Shown in pieces: positions 8,848 to 17,798 of a DNA stretch of 44,081 bases (the first letter of the stretch is position 1; every line of letters starts with the position of its first letter). This DNA is from an uncultured Eubacteriales bacterium. Lineage in GTDB: Bacteria > Bacillota > Clostridia > Christensenellales > Aristaeellaceae. The DNA lies in assembly GCA_902777335.1 (NCBI GenBank), contig CACYTF010000021.1, forward strand, positions 1-44,081, given 5' to 3'. Below the pieces are notes generated by a model. That model made no database searches, was not told the origin of the DNA, and saw only the letters and a list, made by a program, of their open reading frames with translations. Position numbers and translations under genes: made by a program.

Positions 8848-10330
8848 TCGCTTCCACCTCCATTCTCATCCTCCTGAACAGCCGCAGTATCAGCGGCACG
8901 ATCAGCAGCGCCGCCACCACGGCCACCACCCAGCCCACGCCCTTTTCCACCGCCTCCTTGCGGTAGTAGCGGTAGGCGCGGCCGTAGTTTTCGCGGTCGT
9001 GGGCCATCTTGAAATAGTGCATCGCCTCGGCGTACTTCTCCGCCCGCAGGAGCGACCGGCCAATGCCGATGAACGCCGGGTCGTAGTTCGCGTTCAGCTT
9101 CAGCACCTCGCGCCAGGTGTCGGCGGAGGTGTCGTACTGGCCCCGCAGGTACTCGTCGTTGGCCCTGTAGATCAGGTTGCCGTAATCGGTGGGGGTGAAC
9201 ACGGTGATGCTGCACTCCATCTCGTCCAGCACCAGCAGGTCGTGGCCCATGCTCTCCACGGACACCGCCGAGAGGAACGCGCCCACGTTGTTGCCCTTGG
9301 TGCCGAAGGCCCACAGCAGTATGCCCTGGGCGTCGTAGCCGAACAGGCGGCCCCGGGTCTTGTCCACGGCCACGTAGATGTCGTTGTCCAGCACCGTGAT
9401 GTCCTTCAGCTTCGAGGGGCCGTAGTCCATGCTGCCCTCCACCCACTGCACATCTCCGATGGGCGGGTACCTGCCGTTCTTGATCAGTATGTCGTTGCCG
9501 ATGCCGTTCAGGCGGCGGATGGGCTTGGCCGCGTCGCCGATCAGGTCGTATTCGCTGAACACGATGTTGGTGGCGTAGATGAAGCCCTCGTCGTCGATGC
9601 AGATGTTCTCGTACTCGGTGGGCACGAAGGAGGCCATCTGCGCCCGCTGCTCGCGGGAGCTGAGGAAGGCCTTCCAGATGTAGTCCCACAGGTCGTACTT
9701 GGCCTGATTCGCGCCGATGAAGCCGGTGAACGTGCCGTCGGCCTCGTACTTCACCAGGCCCTTGTTCACGTTGGTGGCCAGCACGTACACGCGGCCGGCC
9801 ACGTCCACCACCAGCTTGCTGGGCAGAAAGCTCAGGTTCTGCTCGAAGGTGCTGTCCTGGGGCTTCACGTACTGGCGGACGAAGTTCAGGTCCCTGTCCA
9901 TCATCACCACGCGGTTGTGGTTGGTGTCGGCCACGTAGATGTCGCCCGCTTCGCTGACGAACACGTCGCCGGGAGCGTCAAAGCCCGCGGGGTCCGCGCC
10001 GCTGACTGCGTCGATGATCCGCACCAGCGCAAAGCCGCCGTCCCGGCGCGTGAGCTGCAGGACGCGGTTGTTGCCGGTGTCCGCCACGTACAGATCGTCG
10101 CCCTGCACGAACAGGCTCTGGGGGCGCAGCATCGGCTTGTCCAGCCCCAGCGTGGTGCTGTAGACCACCTGCCCGGCGCGATAGGCGTTCGGCGACTGAC
10201 GAACCTCGCCCCAGTAGTCGTAGTTATACGTGTATACGCTGGAAAAGCCGTCCTCCGCCGCCTGGGCCGCCGCGCACACCAGCACGAGCAGCGCCGCGGC
10301 GAGGGCGAGGCATCTGGATAATCGTTTCAA
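8813..10330 (-). CDS. Secreted NHL-repeat beta-propeller protein with C-terminal anchor
   Basis: A 505-residue protein with a signal peptide (AQA-AE near residue 24) and several NHL-type blades with the typical signature, for example LYVADTGNNRVLQL, IYVADTNHNRVVMM and VYVLATNVNKGLVKY. After the propeller comes a short helical, TPR-like stretch (DEYLRGQYDTSADTWREVLKLN, AEKYAEAMHYFKMA in outline) and a C-terminal membrane segment near residues 468-487 with an Arg/Lys-rich tail. It should therefore sit outside the cell, held by its C-terminus. NHL propellers usually bind proteins or ligands. It lies after the first permease pair and overlaps the YIP1 gene. Confidence 0.85.
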   Translation of the reverse strand: MKRLSRCLALAAALLVLVCAAAQAAEDGFSSVYTYNYDYWGEVRQSPNAYRAGQVVYSTTLGLDKPMLRPQSLFVQGDDLYVADTGNNRVLQLTRRDGGFALVRIIDAVSGADPAGFDAPGDVFVSEAGDIYVADTNHNRVVMMDRDLNFVRQYVKPQDSTFEQNLSFLPSKLVVDVAGRVYVLATNVNKGLVKYEADGTFTGFIGANQAKYDLWDYIWKAFLSSREQRAQMASFVPTEYENICIDDEGFIYATNIVFSEYDLIGDAAKPIRRLNGIGNDILIKNGRYPPIGDVQWVEGSMDYGPSKLKDITVLDNDIYVAVDKTRGRLFGYDAQGILLWAFGTKGNNVGAFLSAVSVESMGHDLLVLDEMECSITVFTPTDYGNLIYRANDEYLRGQYDTSADTWREVLKLNANYDPAFIGIGRSLLRAEKYAEAMHYFKMAHDRENYGRAYRYYRKEAVEKGVGWVVAVVAALLIVPLILRLFRRMRMEVEANERRKSAGFGS

Positions 10331-10370
10331 GGTCGGGTCCCTCCCTCTGCTGAGTCAGGAGTTATGCGCG

Positions 10371-11540
10371 TTAATCCTTCAGTCCGGAGCTGGCCATGGT
10401 CTCGAGGATCTGGCCCTGGAAGCCGATGAACAGCAGTATCGGCACCAGCATCACGATGACGGTGGCGGCCGCGGCCTGTCCGGTGCGGGCGACGCCGCCG
10501 GCCTGGATCTGCTGCAGCGCGTAGACCAGCGTCTTCTTGGCCTCGGAGTACACCACCGTGGCCGCGTTGGCGTTCCACAGGGTCTGCACCGAGAAGATGG
10601 TCATGGTGAGCCAGGCGGGCTTCACCACCGGCATGATGACGGTCCAGAAGATGCGCAGCTCGCCCGCGCCGTCGATGTGGGCCGCCTCGATCAGCGCCGT
10701 GGGGATGCTCTCCATGAACTGCTTCATCAGGAACAGGCCGATGGGCGCGGCGAAGGCCGGCAGGATCACCGCCCAGTGGGTGTCGATCATCTTCAGGCGG
10801 CTCATGATGATGTAGTTGGGAATGCCGGTCACGTAGCCGGTGAACATCAGCGCCGTGACCACGATGCTGAAGAACAGCCGGGCGCCGGGGAAGTCATACT
10901 TGGCCAGCACGAAGGCCGCCATCGACGCGATGATCAGATGGCCGCAGGTGCCGATCACCGTGATCAGCACGGTGTTCACCAGGTAGCGCGAGAAGGGCAC
11001 CCAGCTCTGGCCCATCGTGACGAACAGGTCGCTGAAGTTGTCCAGCGTCACGTGCTGGGGGAACAGCCGGGGCGGGAAGCGGAACAGCTCGTCCAGGGGC
11101 TTCAGCGACGAGGCGATGGAGAACACCACCGGGAAGATCATGGCCGCCGCCACCAGGACCAGCATCAAATAGATGCCGATGTCGCCCCACACGCTGCGGT
11201 TGGGCTTGCGCCGCTTGGGCGCGATCAGCCGGATGACGGTGATGACGGCGAACACCGCCGCCGCGGCGACGCCAAGGATCTTGCCCAGCCGGTAGAACAC
11301 CGCGTAGGGCGCGTCCTTGGGCAGCTCGATATTGGGGTCGGCCTCCGCGGCCAACAGCTGCGCGTCCACATAGCTCAGCCGCAGCGTGCAGAAGGCGATC
11401 ACGCCGCCCAGCAGCGCCAGCACGATCAGCGCGACGATCAGTATGCGCTTGCGGTTCACCGGGGCCTTGGTCTCTATGAGCGCCGCAACCGGTATGGGCT
11501 CGACGATGGATTTGTTGCCGTACTTCGGTTTCGCGCTCAT
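10371..11540 (-). CDS. Sugar ABC transporter permease, MalG type, with N-terminal extension
   Basis: A permease of 389 residues from the ATG at 11540. That start is chosen because AGGAAGGTGG precedes it and because it overlaps the TGA of the previous gene by four bases. It is about 100 residues longer than most MalG proteins: the N-terminus carries two additional hydrophobic segments (about residues 33-52 and 84-104) before the standard core. The EAA loop is ALIEAAHIDGAGELRIFWTVIMP. It pairs with the MalF-type permease upstream and with the large binding protein at 12505. Confidence 0.9.
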   Translation of the reverse strand: MSAKPKYGNKSIVEPIPVAALIETKAPVNRKRILIVALIVLALLGGVIAFCTLRLSYVDAQLLAAEADPNIELPKDAPYAVFYRLGKILGVAAAAVFAVITVIRLIAPKRRKPNRSVWGDIGIYLMLVLVAAAMIFPVVFSIASSLKPLDELFRFPPRLFPQHVTLDNFSDLFVTMGQSWVPFSRYLVNTVLITVIGTCGHLIIASMAAFVLAKYDFPGARLFFSIVVTALMFTGYVTGIPNYIIMSRLKMIDTHWAVILPAFAAPIGLFLMKQFMESIPTALIEAAHIDGAGELRIFWTVIMPVVKPAWLTMTIFSVQTLWNANAATVVYSEAKKTLVYALQQIQAGGVARTGQAAAATVIVMLVPILLFIGFQGQILETMASSGLKD

Positions 11541-12475
11541 GTGCCCACCTTCCTCAGCATGGATTGTATGGCCTTGTTGCACAGTATCATCACCAGGAAC
11601 AGCACCGTCGCGATGGCCGAGGCGTAGCCCATCTCAAACCGGGAGAAGCCGTAGTCGAACAGGTGCGTCACGATGGTGCGGGCCGCGTAGTCGGTACTGG
11701 GGTAGCCCGCCAGCACCCGGGGCACGTCGCACACGTTGAAGGCCTGGGTGATGGACATCACCGCGCCGAACAGCAGCATGGGCTTCATGCTGGGCAGGGT
11801 GATGTAGTACAGCTCCTGCCAGCGGTTGCGGATGCCGTCCACGTAGCCGGCCTCGTACATCTTCTTGTCCACGCCCTGCAGGCCCGCCACGAACGACAGG
11901 AAGCCGGTGCCCATGCTCATCCACAGTATGACCACGATCAGCACCTTCATGATGTACTTCGGGTCGGTCAGCCACAATATCGGCGCGTCGATGAAGCCGA
12001 ACTGCATCAAGAACGAGTTCAGGTAGCCGTACACGTCGCCCCGGAAGATGATGGCGAATATCACGAAGGCGTTGGCGGCGATGGAGGGGGCGTAGAACAC
12101 CACCACGGCCACCGCCCGCAGCCACTTGGGCAGCTCGTTGATGAACCAGGCGAACAGGAAGGACAGCATGTAGCCGATGGGCCCCGTGATCACGGCGATC
12201 ACGAAGGTGTTTTTCACCGCGGTGAGGAACACCTCATCCTGCAGGATCAGGTTGATGTAGTTCTGGAAGCCGATGAAGCGCGGGGGCTCCAGTATGTTGT
12301 AGTACGTGAAGCTGTAATACATCGACGTACAGATCGGCAGGATGTAGAACGCGAAGAACAGCACCGCGTAGGGCAGCAGGAACAGGTAGCACACCTTCAT
12401 GCGCCTGGCCTTGTCCCACCCGTAGCGCAGGTTGTTTCGCTTCAGCTTGATGAATTCTCCGACGACCGGTTTCAA
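11537..12475 (-). CDS. Sugar ABC transporter permease, MalF/UgpA type
   Basis: A 312-residue permease with six predicted membrane segments and the EAA-type loop YEAGYVDGIRNRWQELYYITLP. The start is a TTG at 12475, supported by GGAG about nine bases upstream; no ATG fits. It follows the large binding-protein gene by 29 bases and is coupled to the next permease by an ATGA overlap. As with its partner, no ATPase is encoded alongside. Confidence 0.9.
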   Translation of the reverse strand: MKPVVGEFIKLKRNNLRYGWDKARRMKVCYLFLLPYAVLFFAFYILPICTSMYYSFTYYNILEPPRFIGFQNYINLILQDEVFLTAVKNTFVIAVITGPIGYMLSFLFAWFINELPKWLRAVAVVVFYAPSIAANAFVIFAIIFRGDVYGYLNSFLMQFGFIDAPILWLTDPKYIMKVLIVVILWMSMGTGFLSFVAGLQGVDKKMYEAGYVDGIRNRWQELYYITLPSMKPMLLFGAVMSITQAFNVCDVPRVLAGYPSTDYAARTIVTHLFDYGFSRFEMGYASAIATVLFLVMILCNKAIQSMLRKVGT

Positions 12476-12504
12476 CGCGCTTCACTCCTTTCCTTCCGTA
12501 TTGT

Positions 12505-15393
12505 TCAGTCCAGCGGCAGGCCAAATTCCCTGCGCTTGACGCGGATCTCGTCGTTGATGGTCTTGGCGTAGGTCATCAGCGTCTCGCGGGCGTCCTCCTT
12601 GGAGATGATGACGCGGCGAATGGCGTTGGTGATGTGGCGCGTGGTGGAGTAGCCGCCGGCGATCTCCCGGAAGCCCACCGTGTGCGCCATCATTTCGTTG
12701 AGCACCTTCAGCTGGTCAGCGCTCCAGGCCAGCTGCGACAGGGCCCTGCGGTTGGCCGTGGCGTAGCGGGCCGAGGAGCCCAGTATGCTCTCGATCTCGC
12801 GGCCGAAGCGCACCTGCGCGTCGTCGCTGACCCACCACTTCATGAACCGCCAGGCGTTCTGCTTCACGCGCGCGTCGTCGGTGGCGATCATCATGCAGCA
12901 CAGGCCCTGGGCGTGCACCGAGCGGTCCAGGCTGCCGTCCGGCTGCACCGTGGCGGGGAACAGCGTGAAGTCCCACAGGCCGCGGATCTCCGGGGCGGAG
13001 ACCACCAGCGTGTTGTACACGCTGTAGCTGGCGATGCCTATCGGCATCTCGCCCGAGCGGAAGCGGCTGATGAAGTCGAACACCGTGGGCAGGCCGTAGT
13101 CGTTGTACAGCGAGGTGTACTGCTTGAAGGCCGCCACGCCGCTCTCGTTGTCGATCAGCGTGCGTGTGGCTCTGTCGTCGTAGATCTGGCCGCCGTGCTG
13201 GTACACCAGCGAGTTGAACACCGACATGTCCGCCACGGCGATGTCCGGATAGGGGATGCCCACCGACAGGTTGTTGCCCTGTATCGTGGGCAGCGCCGCG
13301 ATCAGATCGTCCCAGGTGTTCGGCGGGTCGATGCCCAGCTCCTCCAGTATGTCCTTGCGGTAGAACAGCACCGAGTACTCCTGGGTCTCGGGCAGCGCGT
13401 ACACGCCGTCGTTGTAGGTCATCGGCGTCAGCGCGCTGGGGTAGAACGGCTCGACCACCTGTTCGTAGTCGTCAAACTGCTTCAGGTCCTCCACGGCGTT
13501 GCGCATGGCGTAGTTCACCGGGAACCAGCTGCCCAGCGACAGCACCACGTCCGGGCCGTTGCCCGCCACCACGGCGGTCAGCAGCGTGTCCGCCACCACC
13601 AGCTTCACGTTCACGCGGATGCCGGTGGCGGGGGTGAAGGTGTCGTCCACCATGGTCTTCAGCACGGTGCTCTGGTCGCGGCCGGTGACGATCCAGACCT
13701 CGATCAGATCGTCCGCGCTGTCGTCGAACTTGTCGCCCAGGGCGTTGTAGTCCACGAAGAACGAGGCCGCGCAGGAGCGTATCTCGTGGGCCGCCTTCTG
13801 GAAGAAGCCGTCGTGCACCGCCGGGAGCTTCGCGTTCTCGCCGCCGATGACGATCAGGTCCACGTCCAGCTTCGTCTCGGACATGTTCTGCATGGCGGTG
13901 CCGAGGCTTGTGATGTTGTCCTTGAAGTTGGTGAACTGCTGGGTGATGCGCTCGTTGTGGTTCACGAACGACTCCAGCTGCACGGCCAGCGTCTGGGCCA
14001 CGGCCACCCGGTCGCTCTTCTGGCCGGTGATGGCCACGGTGTCGTCCACCAGCTTGTACAGGCGCTTGCTCTCCAGGTCCATGGCCTCGATGACGCCCGG
14101 GTACACCTTGGCCAGGTTGTAGTCGCGGAAGCGGTCCGGGTTCACGCCGGTGAGCACCAGTATCTTTCTGTAGATCAGGTTCAGGCGGTAGATGCTGTCC
14201 TCCAGCCGGCGCAGGATCGGGCCCATCTCGCCCAGCGTGGCCTCCAGGCGCACGGTGTGTTTGCCCGCGGACAGGAAGAACCGGTAGGGCTCGCCGCTCT
14301 CGTCGGAGAGGGTGAGCAGGCTCCAGCTGGAGTTGTAGCCGAAGGGAATGGCCTTGACCTCGTCGAAGGGCACCTCGCCGTCGATGTACAGGCTGCGGCT
14401 GGACACCGCGCCGCGCTGGTAGGCCTGGCGCGCCTTCACGGAGATCGTGTACCAGCCGTCCTCGGGGGCCTCAAAGGACCATTCGATCCACTGCCCGGCC
14501 TTGTTCCAGGGGTCGCCGCCGATGTAGTTCAGTATCGTGTTGGTGACGCTGTATGGCTTGGTGTCCGGCGACGCCCGGTCGTAGCGGGCGTACAGCGACG
14601 GCGAAGAGCGCAGCTCGGCGGACTCGCCCTGCACCGTGACCTGCCAGCTCTTGCCCGCGTCACTCATCTGCGCGTCGGGCTGCGCCGCGCGATAGGCCGC
14701 GTAGTCGCGCTCCGGCCGCACCGGGGTCAGCTCGATGCCCCGCAGCGTCATCGGCTCGTTGACCGCCTTCAGCGTCAGCGTGTTCTCGCCGGCCTCAAAG
14801 TAGAATTGGTAGGGCTCCACCACGTAGCCCATGTTGTCGCTGCAGTAGGTCTGCTGCCAGTCGAACTTTTCCACCTGGGAGGGGCGCACGTCGTTGCCCT
14901 GGTTGTCCTTGCGCACGGGGCCCGCGTCGGTCCACAGGCGGCAGAAGGTCAGCGTGCCCGCGCCGGCGAAGGGCATCTCGCCGTTGATGTACAGCGCGCG
15001 CTCCATGTCCACGCCGCGGGAGGGCTCCGTCAGGTAGTCCACCTTCAGGTTGTACATGCCGGGCTCGGCCACGTTCACCCGCCAAGTGACCGTGGAGCCG
15101 TCGGGCGTGTACACGCAGGGGACGCCGGCCTCGTCCGCGCGCAGCTCGCCGTCGCCCTCGAAGGCGGCGACGTCCACCGGTATGGCGGCGCTGCCCGTCG
15201 GGGCCCCGGCGTGGGCCTGCAGGTAGCCGTCGTAGGTGTCGCTGCGCCCCAGGCCGCTGACCTCGGCGGTGAGGTCCGCGCCCTCGTATTTCGCCTCAAA
15301 GCTCAGGCTGCCCCGGTTCAGCAGCGCGATCAGCGCCACGACCGCAGCCAGGAAGAGCAGGAAGTACAGTTTGCCGCGATGCTTTTTGAACAT
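12505..15393 (-). CDS. Membrane-anchored fusion of two carbohydrate-binding-like domains with a solute-binding domain
   Basis: A 962-residue protein, roughly twice the normal binding-protein length. It has an uncleaved-looking N-terminal membrane segment (about residues 9-25, no lipobox). Two beta-sandwich modules resembling CBM6/35-type domains follow (about 50-225 and 245-390; note WRVNVAEPGMYNLKVDY and WSFEAPEDGWYTISVKA). A helical, coiled-coil-like linker (about 395-520) leads to a family-1 solute-binding domain (about 540-962, with LFYRKDILEELGIDPPNTWDD in outline). GAGGTGG precedes the ATG. It is first in the operon, so it probably holds a polymer or oligosaccharide at the surface and hands ligand to the permeases encoded next. 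Confidence 0.88.
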   Translation of the reverse strand: MFKKHRGKLYFLLFLAAVVALIALLNRGSLSFEAKYEGADLTAEVSGLGRSDTYDGYLQAHAGAPTGSAAIPVDVAAFEGDGELRADEAGVPCVYTPDGSTVTWRVNVAEPGMYNLKVDYLTEPSRGVDMERALYINGEMPFAGAGTLTFCRLWTDAGPVRKDNQGNDVRPSQVEKFDWQQTYCSDNMGYVVEPYQFYFEAGENTLTLKAVNEPMTLRGIELTPVRPERDYAAYRAAQPDAQMSDAGKSWQVTVQGESAELRSSPSLYARYDRASPDTKPYSVTNTILNYIGGDPWNKAGQWIEWSFEAPEDGWYTISVKARQAYQRGAVSSRSLYIDGEVPFDEVKAIPFGYNSSWSLLTLSDESGEPYRFFLSAGKHTVRLEATLGEMGPILRRLEDSIYRLNLIYRKILVLTGVNPDRFRDYNLAKVYPGVIEAMDLESKRLYKLVDDTVAITGQKSDRVAVAQTLAVQLESFVNHNERITQQFTNFKDNITSLGTAMQNMSETKLDVDLIVIGGENAKLPAVHDGFFQKAAHEIRSCAASFFVDYNALGDKFDDSADDLIEVWIVTGRDQSTVLKTMVDDTFTPATGIRVNVKLVVADTLLTAVVAGNGPDVVLSLGSWFPVNYAMRNAVEDLKQFDDYEQVVEPFYPSALTPMTYNDGVYALPETQEYSVLFYRKDILEELGIDPPNTWDDLIAALPTIQGNNLSVGIPYPDIAVADMSVFNSLVYQHGGQIYDDRATRTLIDNESGVAAFKQYTSLYNDYGLPTVFDFISRFRSGEMPIGIASYSVYNTLVVSAPEIRGLWDFTLFPATVQPDGSLDRSVHAQGLCCMMIATDDARVKQNAWRFMKWWVSDDAQVRFGREIESILGSSARYATANRRALSQLAWSADQLKVLNEMMAHTVGFREIAGGYSTTRHITNAIRRVIISKEDARETLMTYAKTINDEIRVKRREFGLPLD

Positions 15394-15460
15394 TGGCCCA
15401 CCTCATTGACGGTGATATTTGTTCGTGAAATAGACACGGGATCGACACACATATATATCA

Positions 15461-15489
15461 ATTATATTTTCCGCTGACGGTTCTGTCAA
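15461..15489 (-). promoter_or_regulatory. Promoter of the ten-gene glycan-uptake operon
   Basis: On the minus strand a perfect TTGACA (15484-15489), a 17-base spacer and a perfect TATAAT (15461-15466). It leaves an untranslated leader of about 60 bases before the ATG at 15393. This is the strongest promoter-like sequence in the window. An AT repeat lies just downstream, where a regulator might act. The remaining bases up to 15600 hold nothing I recognise. Confidence 0.85.
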
Positions 15490-15613
15490 GAATTTTCACA
15501 ATGTTTTAAGGCATTGTGCGATAAATGTTTAGATCGACACCCCTCCGGGCGGGATGCATAGGGCACGGTTGGAAAAAGTCAGGGGATTCTAATGGAGCTC
15601 TAATCTGTTTTTC

Positions 15614-15641
15614 TTGGCATTTCATATTCCCGCGCTATACT
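15614..15641 (+). promoter_or_regulatory. Predicted promoter of the DUF4342 gene
   Basis: TTGGCA, a 16-base spacer and TATACT, placed about 30 bases before the start codon of the DUF4342-like gene. Confidence 0.65.
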
Positions 15642-15672
15642 GGTCCCATCAAAACGAACGGAGGACAAAACC

Positions 15673-16257
15673 ATGACGCAGTATGAGATGACCGAAGCCC
15701 TTTCCACGAAGATGAACGTGACGATGGAGGAAGCCAAGGCCGCCCTGGAGCAGGGCGACTGGAACATGCTGACCGCGACCCAGCTGCTGGAGCAGGCCTG
15801 GTTCCAGAAGAAGCAGGCCCTGAACATGGCCGCGACCGCCGCGGCGGTCCAGACCGCGCCGGAGGAGAGCGAGCAGCAATTTGAAACCGCCCAGGCCGAA
15901 ACCGTTCAGGCCGAGAGCGCCGCGAAGGCCGACAAGCAGAAGGCCCGTCGGGAGGAGAAGGCCAGGCGGGAGGAAAAGTGCCGCCGCGGCCTGCGCAACG
16001 TGGGCGCGCACATCCGCCGGCTGGTGGCCTGCGGCAACCGCAACCGCTTCGAGGTGCGCCGCGGCGACGAACTGGTGATGGACCTGCCCGTGACCGTGCT
16101 GGCCGTGGCCCTGATCTTCGCCTTCTGGGTGTGCCTGCCCCTGCTGGTGATCGGCCTGTTCACCGGCTGGCGCTACAGCTTCTCCGGCGCCGAGCTGGGC
16201 AGCGAGCGCATCAACGGCGCGATGCGCAAGGCCGCCGAGGTGGCGGGGGGAAGGTGA
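15673..16257 (+). CDS. DUF4342-type protein with UBA-like N-terminus
   Basis: A 194-residue protein. Residues 1-45 form a UBA/TS-N-like helical domain (VTMEEAKAALEQGDWNMLTA). A charged Ala/Glu/Lys linker follows (about 60-110), then RNRFEVRRGDELVMDLPVTV and two adjacent hydrophobic segments (about 136-165), ending in a short polar tail. The order and the NRFEV...LPVTVL motif match DUF4342 proteins common in Clostridia, which have no known function. GGAGG precedes the ATG by ten bases. The linker is longer than in the family members I recall. It is transcribed alone, divergently from the large operon. Confidence 0.85.
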   Translation: MTQYEMTEALSTKMNVTMEEAKAALEQGDWNMLTATQLLEQAWFQKKQALNMAATAAAVQTAPEESEQQFETAQAETVQAESAAKADKQKARREEKARREEKCRRGLRNVGAHIRRLVACGNRNRFEVRRGDELVMDLPVTVLAVALIFAFWVCLPLLVIGLFTGWRYSFSGAELGSERINGAMRKAAEVAGGR

Positions 16258-16271
16258 GGACGAGAGTGGAG

Positions 16272-16304
16272 ACAGTAGGGGCGGCGCATCGCCGCCCCTA
16301 CTGT
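16272..16304. repeat. GTAGGGGCGGCG palindrome
   Basis: A perfect 15-base-pair inverted repeat with a three-base loop (CAT), just after the DUF4342 gene. There is no U-run. The sequence resembles interspersed palindromes of Clostridia more than a terminator, though it may stop or shield transcripts. Confidence 0.7.
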
Positions 16305-16332
16305 GAGTCACGGGGACAGGTTCCTTGACTCA
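16305..16332. repeat. Single-hairpin copy of the core repeat (GGGGACAGGTTCC variant)
   Basis: GAGTCA and TGACTC arms enclose GGGGACAGGTTCCT. This is one half of the double-hairpin repeat, with the same arms and core as the copy in argD at 26245. It abuts the preceding palindrome directly. Confidence 0.75.
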
Positions 16333-16348
16333 TTTTGGCGAGGATTAT

Positions 16349-16391
16349 GGGACGGCCCTTTGGCGACTATAATATGCCAAAGGGCCGTCCC
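16349..16391. repeat. GGGACGGCCC palindrome
   Basis: A perfect 16-base-pair inverted repeat (GGGACGGCCCTTTGGC and its complement) with an 11-base AT-rich loop. It is the third palindrome in a row after the DUF4342 gene. The rest of this gap, to 16536, holds no feature I can support. Confidence 0.7.
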
Positions 16392-16536
16392 TTGTCTTGC
16401 GAATAAACGGTATGCGTATGAATATTATCCTATTATGGTGCGCTGACAGTATACGATGATCTTGGTAAGCAGTTTTCTATCGCGGGTTTCGATAAAGCAA
16501 CGACCGTCGTTATGAGTAGAGCCGCTTGTCGACGCA

Positions 16537-17238
16537 CTATTCCCGAACGCCGTCCGGCCTATCCTGAAGCCTCGGCCCCTCCGCGCGCCTGCGGATGTGG
16601 GCGGCGTCGTTGAACAGCTCCAGCCGGGCGTGGACGTATTCGCCCGGGCGCGCCGGCAATACCACCGAAATGATCGACGTGAAGTCGTAGGGCATCACCG
16701 ACGCCACGTAGGGAAACGGCAGGGCCAGCAGGTGGGCCAGCGCGCACGCGCCGGAGCCGCCGTGGCTGAACACGGCGACGGTCTCTTCGCTGCCGTCGGC
16801 GCACAGAAAGCGCGCGCCCTCGTGGCGATAGCCCAGCGTCTCAAGCAGCGCGTCGAACTTCGCCGTCACGCGGCGGTAGTCGTCCGTGGCGGCGTTGTGC
16901 TTGAAATACGGGTGCTCGCGCCAGTCGTTGGCGTAGTAGTCGAAGTTCTCCCGGTCCAGCAGCCAGTCGCCCAGCGTCCAGGGGTGGCCGTCCACCGGAA
17001 TGTCCGGGCCGCCCCAGGTGATCTCGTGCATGTAGTCCAGGATCACCACCGGCAGCCCCAGCCGCCGGGCCGTCGCTGCGGCGGTCTGCCGCGCCCGGCC
17101 GTTGGGCGAGGAATAGATGCGGGCGATATTTTCCCCCGAAAGCCGCTCGGCCGCCGCCTCGGCCTGCCGCCGGCCCTCGTCGGTCAGGCAGTCCCGCGCG
17201 TAGTCGGGCTCGCCGTGTCTGATGAACAGTATGCGCAT
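16537..17238 (-). CDS. Histidine phosphatase family protein
   Basis: A 233-residue member of the phosphoglycerate-mutase-like superfamily. The N-terminal RHG motif (LFIRHGEPDY) holds the phospho-accepting His8, an Arg-rich SSPNGRARQT segment holds the second conserved arginine, and a late FSHGGSGA holds the second catalytic His. The substrate is not predictable; the family covers sugar phosphates and small phosphomonoesters. It has its own promoter and no operon partner. Confidence 0.88.
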   Translation of the reverse strand: MRILFIRHGEPDYARDCLTDEGRRQAEAAAERLSGENIARIYSSPNGRARQTAAATARRLGLPVVILDYMHEITWGGPDIPVDGHPWTLGDWLLDRENFDYYANDWREHPYFKHNAATDDYRRVTAKFDALLETLGYRHEGARFLCADGSEETVAVFSHGGSGACALAHLLALPFPYVASVMPYDFTSIISVVLPARPGEYVHARLELFNDAAHIRRRAEGPRLQDRPDGVRE

Positions 17239-17273
17239 GGGTATCCGTCCTGTCTTTTGTCGTTCCGGCTTCC

Positions 17274-17302
17274 ATTGTACGGCATGCGGCCCGCGCCGTC
17301 AA
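17274..17302 (-). promoter_or_regulatory. Predicted promoter of the histidine phosphatase gene
   Basis: On the minus strand TTGACG (17297-17302), 17-base spacer, TACAAT (17274-17279). Confidence 0.6.
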
Positions 17303-17316
17303 GCGGTTCCCGATAC

Positions 17317-17345
17317 TTGACATTTATCATGTAGCAATGTATCTT
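17317..17345 (+). promoter_or_regulatory. Predicted promoter of the small membrane protein gene
   Basis: TTGACA, 17-base spacer, TATCTT. It is divergent from the phosphatase promoter, the two -35 boxes being about 15 bases apart. Confidence 0.55.
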
Positions 17346-17379
17346 TGAATAGGAGGCTGATGCTGAGGGGGGCGATCAC

Positions 17380-17793
17380 ATGTTGACGATACTGGCGCAG
17401 GCGGCGCTGTGGCTCTGGTTTCTGGGCTGCGTCACGACCTGGCGCTTCGGCAGGGTCCTGCTGGTCGAGGGCATGGGCGTCAGGAGCGCCGAGTTCGGCG
17501 TGCTCTGCCTGTACAGCCTCGGCCTTGCCGCGTACCACGCCCTGCGGCCCTGGGGCAGATGGGCGTTGCTGGGCATCCTCGCGCTCTGGTTCGCCGTGCA
17601 GTTTTCCTGCCACTGGCGCTACACGCTGTTCGGCGCCGGCGAGAGGAAGCTGCAAGGCTACAACGACTGCTTCCGGGGCACCGTCCGCCTCTTCCCGATG
17701 AGCGATAAGCGGCTCGTGCCCGACCTGTACCACATCGTACTGCATGGGCTGATCCTGGTCAACCTGGCGCTGTGCCTGGTTGGGTACGAATGA
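17380..17793 (+). CDS. Small integral membrane protein, unknown function
   Basis: A 137-residue protein that I do not recognise. Four hydrophobic stretches are visible (about residues 2-20, 40-57, 62-78 and 117-134), with a hydrophilic loop (HWRYTLFGAGERKLQGYNDCF) between the third and fourth. GAGGGGGG lies about eight bases before the ATG. It converges on the truncated surface-protein gene, sharing the hairpin at 17799. Confidence 0.7.
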   Translation: MLTILAQAALWLWFLGCVTTWRFGRVLLVEGMGVRSAEFGVLCLYSLGLAAYHALRPWGRWALLGILALWFAVQFSCHWRYTLFGAGERKLQGYNDCFRGTVRLFPMSDKRLVPDLYHIVLHGLILVNLALCLVGYE

Positions 17794-17798
17794 AACAA

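Noticed and set aside
12634..15477. A 947-codon open frame on the plus strand
   Set aside because: It is antisense to the large binding-protein fusion, with the same biased composition and no promoter or ribosome site.
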